Below, in pieces: positions 15,525 through 20,696 of a stretch of DNA of 20,696 bases. The notes under the pieces were generated by a model. That model was not told the origin of the DNA. It ran no database searches and was given only the letters and a program-made list of their open reading frames with translations. Position numbers and translations under genes: made by a program. This stretch comes from an uncultured Marvinbryantia sp. (GTDB lineage Bacteria; Bacillota; Clostridia; Lachnospirales; Lachnospiraceae): assembly GCA_947624335.1 (NCBI GenBank), contig CANQJX010000007.1, positions 1-20,696 of the forward strand. The letters run 5' to 3'. How positions within the stretch are numbered: the stretch's first letter is position 1; every line of letters starts with the position of its first letter.

Positions 15525-16283
15525 ATGACACCACTTACACCGCAGACATTTCTAATCGTATGCCCCCTGCTTTTTCTTGCGGGGCTGGTAGACGCTATCG
15601 GGGGCGGCGGCGGCCTGATTTCGCTGCCGGCGTATCTGATCGCCGGACTGCCCGCCCATCAGGCAATCGCCACAAATAAGCTCTCGTCCTCCTGCGGCAC
15701 AATGCTTGCCACATCCCGCTTTATCAAAAATAAATTCATCGATTTCCGGCTTGCCGTGCCGTCCGTGGCCACGGCGATTCTCGGTTCCTCCATAGGCGCC
15801 CGTCTGTCCCTTCAAACGGACGAAACGTTTATGCAGCGTTTTCTGCTCGTTCTTCTTCCGCTTACGGCTTTTGTCGTTCTGAACCGTCATTTGTTTCAGG
15901 ATTCCGCAGCGGAAAGCGCAGGCGCGGGACGTACCTGCCTGACGGCTGTGCTTGCCGCGCTGATCATCGGCGTTTACGACGGTTTTTACGGACCGGGCAC
16001 CGGAACCTTCCTGATTATTGCCTTTACGGTATTCGCAAAAATGAATGTCACGCACGCAAACGCGCAGGCAAAAATAATCAATCTGACTACCAACCTCACC
16101 TCGCTTGCCATCTTTCTGGCCAACCGGCAGGTTCTGCTCCCCCTGGGCGCGGCCGCGGCGCTGTGCAATATGGCGGGCGGCTACCTCGGCGCGGGTCTTG
16201 CCATGAAAAAGGGCGCGAAGATTACCCGGCCGGTCATTTTGCTTGTGCTTGCGCTCCTCTTTCTTAAAATCTTAACCGAATAA
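15525..16283 (+). CDS. TauE/SafE-family membrane permease
   Basis: A 252-residue integral membrane protein, almost wholly hydrophobic, with the family's duplicated motifs: GLVDAIGGGGGLISLPAYL in the first half and GVYDGFYGPGTGTFLII in the second, plus ATNKLSSSCGTM. The family exports or imports small sulfur or organic anions such as sulfite and sulfoacetate; the substrate here is not known. The ATG at 15525 is chosen because AAAGGA lies 9 bases upstream; the in-frame ATG at 15516 overlaps that site. The gene is monocistronic with its own promoter. It converges on the metallohydrolase gene with a 12-base gap and no visible terminator. Confidence 0.9.
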   Translation: MTPLTPQTFLIVCPLLFLAGLVDAIGGGGGLISLPAYLIAGLPAHQAIATNKLSSSCGTMLATSRFIKNKFIDFRLAVPSVATAILGSSIGARLSLQTDETFMQRFLLVLLPLTAFVVLNRHLFQDSAAESAGAGRTCLTAVLAALIIGVYDGFYGPGTGTFLIIAFTVFAKMNVTHANAQAKIINLTTNLTSLAIFLANRQVLLPLGAAAALCNMAGGYLGAGLAMKKGAKITRPVILLVLALLFLKILTE

Positions 16284-16295
16284 GCCGTCCGTTCT

Positions 16296-16913
16296 TTAAA
16301 CGTTTTGCGGCTGCAAAACCGCCGTCTGTTTTTTCATATCTTTGGTAAGCGTAATCTCGCTGCCCGGATATACGATCACATCATCGCACAGCGCAGTGTA
16401 CGCGTCCAGTCTGCCGATTACCCGCAGCCCTGCCCGTTTCAGGCCGTAGTGCATGGGAAGCACAACCTTTGCCTGTATCTCCTGCGCCAGCGCTTTTGCT
16501 TCTTTTGCGTCAATCGTGTAAAAACCTCCCACGGGAATCAATACGGCGTCCAGATTTTTCAGCTGCGCAAGCAGCTCCGGTTCGGGCATGCAGCCGACGT
16601 CGCCCATATGCGCGACCCTGCATTCGCCGTCGTCTAAAATCGTAATTGTATTGTTCCCGCGTTTTGCTCCTTTGTGATGATCGTGATAAGTAAGAAGCCG
16701 TGTGACGCGAAACGGGGATTTCCCGCCCTTGCGCAAAGAAACGGCGCCGCGCGCATTATGGTCGCCGTGTTCGTGGCTGCAGAACACCTCGTCCGCTTCC
16801 TCCCGCACCGGCTTTAATCCGGGCACCGCATGGTCTTCATAGGGATCCAGGATGATCGTATATCCCTGCGACTCTACCTTAAAGCAGGAATGCCCTATCC
16901 ATGTCAGTTTCAT
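16296..16913 (-). CDS. UlaG-like metal-dependent hydrolase (metallo-beta-lactamase fold)
   Basis: A 205-residue cytoplasmic hydrolase beginning MKLTWIGHSCFKVES, the standard opening of the UlaG/YtkL-type subgroup. The di-metal motif SHEHGDH spans residues 46-52 (His47, His49, Asp51, His52). Further ligands are likely in VAHMGDVG and LPMHYGLK. Such proteins cleave phosphoester, lactone or similar bonds; many are annotated only as metal-dependent hydrolases. AAGGGGGA lies about 8 bases before the ATG. It has its own good promoter and is transcribed divergently from the glycosyltransferase. Confidence 0.9.
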   Translation of the reverse strand: MKLTWIGHSCFKVESQGYTIILDPYEDHAVPGLKPVREEADEVFCSHEHGDHNARGAVSLRKGGKSPFRVTRLLTYHDHHKGAKRGNNTITILDDGECRVAHMGDVGCMPEPELLAQLKNLDAVLIPVGGFYTIDAKEAKALAQEIQAKVVLPMHYGLKRAGLRVIGRLDAYTALCDDVIVYPGSEITLTKDMKKQTAVLQPQNV

Positions 16914-16945
16914 AAACCGTTCCCCCTTTGCAAATGTTTTTCTCT

Positions 16946-16974
16946 ATTATACGTTTTTCCCCGCGCTTTTTCAA
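16946..16974 (-). promoter_or_regulatory. Sigma-A promoter for the metallohydrolase
   Basis: On the minus strand, TTGAAA (16969-16974), exactly 17 bases, then TATAAT (16946-16951), about 33 bases before the ATG. Only one base differs from consensus. Confidence 0.75.
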
Positions 16975-17000
16975 TGCGTTGCCGCAAAAAGATTCCGCCG

Positions 17001-17009
17001 CATACTATA
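17001..17009 (+). promoter_or_regulatory. Possible sporulation-sigma -10 element before the glycosyltransferase
   Basis: CATACTATA lies 27 bases before the ATG. It fits the -10 patterns of sporulation factors (sigma-K CATA-N3-TA; also near sigma-E and sigma-F/G). No matching -35 for any of them is visible, and no good sigma-A promoter is present. Weak evidence, supported only by the nature of the genes downstream. Confidence 0.3.
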
Positions 17010-17035
17010 TAGAAAAAATATCCGAAGGTGAAAAC

Positions 17036-18130
17036 ATGGCTGTTACTGTCAGTCTGTGCATGATTGTAAAAGATGAGGAGCGCGTGCTTGCGCGCTGCCT
17101 GGAAAGCGTCCGCGGCGCCGTGGAGGAAATCATTATTGTAGATACAGGAAGCACCGACGCTACCAAAGAAATTGCCGCGCGTTATACCGATCAGATTTTT
17201 GACTTCGTATGGATCGACGATTTTTCCGCCGCACGCAATTTTTCTTTTTCCAAAGCAACGCAGGAATTTGTGATGTGGCTGGACGCCGACGATGTATTTA
17301 CCGATGCGGATCTTGCCGGGTTTCTCCGGTTAAAGGATTCCGTCCCCGATACGGCCGACGTAATTATGATGCCCTATCACACGGCTTTTGACGAAGATGG
17401 AAAGCCTGTTTTTATGTATTACCGGGAGCGTATGGTACGGCGCAGCACTCCGCACGTCTGGCGCGGACGCGTACACGAGGCGATCGTACATTCCGGGCGC
17501 GTCTTTTACGCAGAGAACACCGCCGTTACGCACAAGTCCGTGAAAACCTCCTACAGCGACCGCAATCTGCGCATTTACGAAAAACAGGCGCAGGAGGAAC
17601 CTTTAGGCCCGCGGGATCTGTTTTATTACGGCCGGGAACTTTATTATCACGGACAATACGAACGGGCCGTCCGCATCCTGAAAGAATGTCTGGAAAAACC
17701 GGACGGATGGCTGGAAAACAAGATTGAAGCGTGTAAAATACTTTCCTATTGTTACCGCGGTGCAAGGCAGCCGGATCTTGCGCTTGACGCGCTGTTTTCC
17801 TCGTTTCGGTTTGATTCCCCGCGCGCGGAAATCTGCTGCGAGGCGGGCGCATTATTTATGGAACTGGAAAATTATAAGTCCGCTGTTTTCTGGTTTGAAC
17901 TGGCCCTGCAGATACCATCCGATGAAAAGAGCGGCGCTTTTGTATCGAAGGACTGTCACGGATATCTGCCCTGCATTTCGCTGTGCGTCTGCTACGACCG
18001 GCTGGGAGAACCGGAAAAAGCACGGGAATATAACCGTCTTGCAGGCACTTACCGTCCCCATTCGCCCGCCTATCTGCAAAATCTGCGTTATTTTGAAGCG
18101 CGCTTCGCGAACGAACCGTCCGCGGGCTGA
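17036..18130 (+). CDS. GT2-family glycosyltransferase with C-terminal TPR repeats
   Basis: The N-terminal domain is a GT-A fold family 2 transferase: VTVSLCMIVKDEERVLARCL, then IIIVDTGSTD (nucleotide-sugar binding) and WLDADDVF carrying the metal-binding DxD (83-85). The C-terminal half is helical and TPR-like (DLFYYGRELYYHGQYERAVRILKECLE and ALDALFSSFRF repeats), suited to gripping a protein substrate. Length is 364 residues. The ATG at 17036 follows GAAGGTG by about 5 bases; the open frame to 16928 crosses the divergent promoter and is rejected. The collagen-like gene lies 57 bases downstream on the same strand. Glycosylation of its threonines is inferred, by analogy with C. difficile SgtA beside BclA3. 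Confidence 0.9.
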   Translation: MAVTVSLCMIVKDEERVLARCLESVRGAVEEIIIVDTGSTDATKEIAARYTDQIFDFVWIDDFSAARNFSFSKATQEFVMWLDADDVFTDADLAGFLRLKDSVPDTADVIMMPYHTAFDEDGKPVFMYYRERMVRRSTPHVWRGRVHEAIVHSGRVFYAENTAVTHKSVKTSYSDRNLRIYEKQAQEEPLGPRDLFYYGRELYYHGQYERAVRILKECLEKPDGWLENKIEACKILSYCYRGARQPDLALDALFSSFRFDSPRAEICCEAGALFMELENYKSAVFWFELALQIPSDEKSGAFVSKDCHGYLPCISLCVCYDRLGEPEKAREYNRLAGTYRPHSPAYLQNLRYFEARFANEPSAG

Positions 18131-18187
18131 ATATACTGTCATTGAACAGACTCCTTTGGGAATTTGTTCGGAATAGGAGGTATTTAT

Positions 18188-18973
18188 ATGTATTTTGATT
18201 TTTTGAATACAGGATCGCGGTGCGGCGGTTCCTCTAACTGCGGCGGTACTTCCGGCTGCGGTAATCCCTGCGGCGGATGTGACTGCTGTTGTCCGACCGG
18301 GCCGACAGGGCCAACCGGCACGACGGGCGGTATCACCGGGCCGACAGGACCGACCGGTCCGACGGGCGCAACCGGCGCGACAGGCGCAACCGGCGCGACA
18401 GGTGCTACCGGTGCGACGGGAGCGACGGGGCCTGCCGGTATTGCAGGTCTGATCGGGGCAACCGGTCCGACCGGCGCAACCGGGGCAGACGGTATTCCGG
18501 GCCCGATTGGTCCGACCGGCCCAACCGGTGCTGACGGTCCTGCAGGCGCTACGGGTGCTACCGGTGCGGCAGGCATCCCCGGGCCGACAGGTGCAACGGG
18601 CGCAGACGGTGTTCCGGGTCCAATCGGTCCGACCGGCCCAACCGGAGCTGACGGCGCCGTAGGTGCGGCAGGCGCAACCGGGGCGACAGGTCCGACGGGC
18701 GCTACGGGTCCGACGGGTGCAGACGGCGCTGTTGGCGCGACAGGTCCAACCGGTCCTGCGGGTGCTGTCGGCGCGACGGGTCCAACCGGCCCTGCGGGCG
18801 CTACCGGCGCTACGGGTCCGACCGGCCCTGCGGGCGCGGACGGCACAGACGCCACGATCACTCCTGCAGCCGACGTAGCAGATACCGATCCGGCCAATGC
18901 AACAACAGCCGAGATCGCTACGACGCTGAACACGCTTCTTGCAAACTTAAGAACAGCCGGCCTGCTCGCATAA
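18188..18973 (+). CDS. Collagen-like (Gly-X-Thr repeat) BclA-type surface protein
   Basis: The 261-residue protein has three parts. Residues 1-37 are Cys/Gly-rich, with eight cysteines between 12 and 35 (ending CDCCC), and no signal peptide. Residues 38-219 are about 60 Gly-X-Y triplets, mostly GPT, GAT, GAD and GPA, with one register slip (extra Gly at 47). The last 42 residues are a non-collagen tail ending in a helix, TTLNTLLANLRTAGLLA, probably a trimerisation unit. Lack of a signal peptide, a Cys-rich head and Thr-rich repeats match spore exosporium BclA-like proteins, whose threonines carry glycans. AGGAGG lies 7 bases before the ATG. The start at 18164 has no ribosome binding site and is rejected. 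Confidence 0.9.
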   Translation: MYFDFLNTGSRCGGSSNCGGTSGCGNPCGGCDCCCPTGPTGPTGTTGGITGPTGPTGPTGATGATGATGATGATGATGATGPAGIAGLIGATGPTGATGADGIPGPIGPTGPTGADGPAGATGATGAAGIPGPTGATGADGVPGPIGPTGPTGADGAVGAAGATGATGPTGATGPTGADGAVGATGPTGPAGAVGATGPTGPAGATGATGPTGPAGADGTDATITPAADVADTDPANATTAEIATTLNTLLANLRTAGLLA

Positions 18974-18990
18974 GCGGCGCACGGCGCGAA

Positions 18991-19016
18991 CGGGCGGAGC
19001 CTTTCGGCTCCGCCCG
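18991..19016. terminator. GC-rich hairpin after the collagen-like gene, without U-run
   Basis: A perfect 11-bp stem CGGGCGGAGCC / GGCTCCGCCCG around the loop TTTC, 17 bases past the stop. The following bases (CTATACAATA) contain no T-run, so it may stabilise the mRNA 3' end or end transcription poorly. Confidence 0.55.
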
Positions 19017-19039
19017 CTATACAATAAAGCCGGATAAAG

Positions 19040-19120
19040 AAGTGTTATCACTTAGCAAGATGTCCGGCAGGCATCTGCTCTGCGCCGGTTCTGTGCGCCA
19101 GTGGCTCACGCTTAGAACCG
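19040..19120. repeat. Cluster of three palindromes between the collagen-like gene and the GNAT remnant
   Basis: Three consecutive hairpins: AAGTG-TTAT-CACTT (19040-19053); AGATG/CATCT with inner CC-GGCA-GG (19058-19076); and a longer one (19086-19120) with CGGTTCT/AGAACCG outer arms and GTG..CC/GG..CAC inner arms. They lie where base composition changes from GC-rich to AT-rich. No open frame of note is present. This could be a multicopy palindromic element. Confidence 0.45.
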
Positions 19121-19469
19121 ACCGAAACGAAGTGTAGACCCGGAGCGGAGGCAAAAAATCATATTGCATCTGCTCCATAACTCGTCTTTATAGGGAAATA
19201 CGTCTTTTTCAAGCTTTCTTTCAACAAACCCAACTTTTTCATAACATTGTTTCGCCAATGCGTTTTCATTGAAAACATTTAATTGAACCGCTGATGCGCC
19301 TGTTATCTGAAAGGCGTATTGCATTTTTCTTCAATAAATCATGGAAGGAGTTCTGCGTTATGGGGTATGGTAAACGATTTGCACACCAAAAGGCGTGAGT
19401 CCTTTCGTTATCAATCCATTTGGATATATGTTCGTAATCTTTGCTTGGTATATATGGCCGGATTCTCAA
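19112..19469 (-). pseudogene. GNAT-family N-acetyltransferase with internal deletion
   Basis: The N-terminal part, from a TTG at 19469 (GGAGAAAGGA 9 bases upstream), reads MRIRPYIPSKDYEHISKWID and continues to LLKKNA. Immediately afterwards, one frame over, the DNA reads MQYAFQITGASAVQLNVFNE, then CYEKVGFVER and KDELWSRCNM, the usual C-terminal end of the same GNAT family. About 60 central residues, which should carry the acetyl-CoA-binding loop, are missing. The join falls on a short shared ATGC (19321-19324), consistent with a small deletion at microhomology. Family-like sequence ends near 19160; the frame then runs into the palindrome and stops at 19112. The product is very likely inactive. 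Confidence 0.8.
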
Positions 19470-19564
19470 AATAAAATGTCCTTTCTCCAAATTTATTCAT
19501 ATTCTGGGACAACCTTTGATACAATCGAAACGGGAAAGAAAAAAACGTCGAACATTCGTTCTGT

Positions 19565-19632
19565 GTGTGCATTTTGAATTTTTTGTCCCAAATTTCAGGC
19601 AAAATTTTGAGAAAAAATCCGGAAATGCACAC
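19565..19632. repeat. 68-bp long imperfect inverted repeat (terminator-like or MITE-like)
   Basis: The outer arms GTGTGCATTT (19565-19574) and AAATGCACAC (19623-19632) are perfect complements. Inside, GAATTTTTT faces AAAAAATCC, and AAATTT faces AAAATTTT, leaving a loop around CAGGC. The result is one long AT-rich stem. It lies between the methyltransferase stop (19676) and the GNAT remnant on the minus strand, so it may serve as the methyltransferase terminator. The rest of 19470-19675 shows nothing else clear. Confidence 0.6.
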
Positions 19633-19675
19633 CCCTTACTTGTAAAGCGGAGTTATCTCATCAGCAAACTGGTAT

Positions 19676-20464
19676 TTACGGTTTTCTCGCAAGCTGCAAA
19701 TCGATGGTATCATACACTGTAATTTTACCACCGTAATTGTTTATTGCATCCTCAATTTTTGAGAAAAAAATTTTCCTTATGGTTTCCTCAATTACTATAT
19801 GATCGGAATATGTTCCAAGCAATGCACAATACTCATTTGCGAAAAAAATTCGTGTTCTGTGAAACAATGCGTGCTTTATATCTGCGAAACCATATTTTCC
19901 TGCGATTTTTGCTGTTTGCGCGGCCCGCTCATCGGTATATTCTGTCAGCGATTTTTGTCTTTTATTAGGATAATGTTCGCCGTAAATACTTTGAATTTCT
20001 TCAAAAAGAGGTAAATTATCTTTAGCCGGATAAGGATGATTTGCAAATCTTGCAAACACTCCGCCGCTTTTCAGCATCGAAAACACTTTTTCATATCCGA
20101 TACTCTCAGCAATCCAATGAAATGCAGTTGCAGAATACACCAAATCATATTTATTTTTCTCGAACGGTATATCTTCAAATTTGTTTGTTAAAACAGAAAA
20201 ATTAGGATATTCTTTAAACTTTCTTTCGCATAATTCAGAAAATTCCTTGCCGCATTCGACTGCTGCCAAATTACATCCGGTCTTTAAAATCGGCAATGTT
20301 GCCTGCCCACTGCCAATTCCCACTTCGACAGCATAACAGGCCTCATCGAGCGTGGTATAATTCAATATCATTTCATAGAGTTCATCAGGATATGAAGGGC
20401 GAAACTTTTCATAAGCAGATGCCACTGTATCAAATGTCCATTCCAAACCTTCTGTTTCCGGCAT
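19676..20464 (-). CDS. Class I SAM-dependent methyltransferase
   Basis: A 262-residue Rossmann-fold methyltransferase. Motif I is AVEVGIGSGQATLPIL (45-60), followed by the acidic AAVECGKEF strand end, YDLVYSATAFHWI (motif IV region) and LKSGGVFARFAN. The opening TFDTVASAYEKFRPSYPDELY is typical of the trans-aconitate/ubiquinone-type small-molecule methyltransferases often seen beside GNAT genes. The substrate is not known. The ATG at 20464 has AGGAGG 6 bases upstream; the longer open frame to 20560 overlaps the GNAT stop and is rejected. Composition is AT-rich relative to the centre of the window. Confidence 0.9.
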   Translation of the reverse strand: MPETEGLEWTFDTVASAYEKFRPSYPDELYEMILNYTTLDEACYAVEVGIGSGQATLPILKTGCNLAAVECGKEFSELCERKFKEYPNFSVLTNKFEDIPFEKNKYDLVYSATAFHWIAESIGYEKVFSMLKSGGVFARFANHPYPAKDNLPLFEEIQSIYGEHYPNKRQKSLTEYTDERAAQTAKIAGKYGFADIKHALFHRTRIFFANEYCALLGTYSDHIVIEETIRKIFFSKIEDAINNYGGKITVYDTIDLQLARKP

Positions 20465-20482
20465 AATATTCCTCCTGTAAAA

Positions 20483-20500
20483 TTCGATTGACCAATCGAA
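20483..20500. promoter_or_regulatory. Perfect palindrome between the GNAT gene and the methyltransferase
   Basis: Minus strand TTCGATTG-GT-CAATCGAA: two exact 8-base arms around a 2-base centre, ending 12 bases before the AGGAGG of the methyltransferase. It could be a repressor operator or, in RNA, a 7-bp hairpin with loop GGUC followed by UUUU, acting as a weak attenuator. Confidence 0.5.
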
Positions 20501-20513
20501 GAACAGAAATAAT

Positions 20514-20696
20514 TCATAGTAGATTCCCGTCAGTATCGTAAAACGCATCGCAGTACACAAGTCTCCCGGAAATCCTGCCCCTTATAGATTTATCCAAAAA
20601 TAAAATCTGCAAATGTTCATTGTCAAATTCATTCTCTGATACGGTAATTCCATAATATTTTCCACTTTCAAATCCAAACCGTGAATAATAGTTTCC
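20514..20696 (-). CDS. GNAT-family N-acetyltransferase, C-terminal part (cut by window edge)
   Basis: Sixty residues are visible, starting GNYYSRFGFESGKYYGITVS and ending DAFYDTDGNLL with TGA at 20514-20516. The YYSRFGFE segment is the hallmark C-terminal beta-bulge region of YhbS-like GNAT acetyltransferases (compare the usual YYxRFGF), and LVYCDAFYD matches their YPxAF ending. The N-terminus, including the acetyl-CoA loop, lies outside the window. The methyltransferase start is 49 bases downstream on the same strand, so the two are probably one operon. Confidence 0.75.
   Translation of the reverse strand, partial: GNYYSRFGFESGKYYGITVSENEFDNEHLQILFLDKSIRGRISGRLVYCDAFYDTDGNLL

Noticed and set aside
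18131..18187. A separate sporulation promoter for the collagen-like gene
   Set aside because: A TGAATA that resembles a sigma-G -35 overlaps the upstream stop, but no CATACTA-like -10 follows at the right distance.
18289..18534. Short Arg/Asp-rich repeats in alternate frames of the collagen gene
   Set aside because: They arise from the repeated DNA read in the wrong frame.
18184..18933. 249-residue minus-strand open frame rich in Pro-Val-Ala-Gly opposite the collagen-like gene
   Set aside because: It is the mirror of the Gly-X-Thr codons (GGN-ACN repeats never give stops on the other strand). It has no ribosome binding site or family resemblance.
18178..18970. Possible CRISPR array from regular short repeats
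   Set aside because: Repeats are 9-base multiples encoding Gly-X-Y triplets in one open frame, not repeat-spacer units.

Overview
The window looks like chromosomal DNA of a spore-former-type Clostridia (Bacillota), most like Lachnospiraceae. The signs are AGGAGG-type ribosome binding sites before nearly every gene, textbook sigma-A promoters (several are TTGACA-N17-TATAAT or close), a CarD-family factor, a DUF1848 protein, and a BclA-like collagen-repeat protein next to a glycosyltransferase. The central 17 kb is fairly GC-rich. The two edges (about 1-1950 and 19130-20696) are visibly more AT-rich and hold small accessory genes, two of them damaged.

Layout. 1-3600, all minus strand: cardiolipin synthase, a VOC-fold protein with a frameshifted tail, a DUF1848 iron-sulfur protein, and the start of a TetR regulator with its own promoter and operator. 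3617-4732, plus strand: a strong promoter, a roughly 100-nt leader that folds into a closed multi-stem structure ending in a U-run, then a CbpA-like DnaJ-domain chaperone. 4734-7985, minus strand: DinB polymerase IV overlapping a MATE exporter, a terminator, then a CarD-family RNA polymerase regulator. 8153-11948, minus strand: an SsuABC/TauABC-type ABC importer (binding protein, permease, ATPase) followed by an amidohydrolase. Three evenly spaced LysR-type boxes lie upstream, overlapping the end of an acyl-CoA-synthetase-like ligase (12113-13573). 13701-15401, minus strand: an aldo/keto reductase with ferredoxin clusters followed closely by a membrane-anchored cyclophilin. 15465-16283, plus strand: a TauE/SafE permease with its own promoter. 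16296-16913, minus strand: an UlaG-like metallohydrolase. 17001-18973, plus strand: a GT2-TPR glycosyltransferase and a collagen-like surface protein. 18991-19130: hairpins and a palindrome cluster. 19112-20696, minus strand: a deleted GNAT acetyltransferase, a long inverted repeat, a SAM methyltransferase, and the end of another GNAT gene.

The clearest functional groupings are the importer plus amidohydrolase (uptake and hydrolysis of an unidentified small substrate under probable LysR-type control), and the glycosyltransferase plus threonine-rich collagen-like protein (a probable surface or spore glycoprotein with its dedicated modifying enzyme). The best candidate for something undescribed is the structured RNA leader at 3652-3751. 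No CRISPR array, tRNA, rRNA or intact mobile element was seen. No gap between genes exceeds 300 bases.
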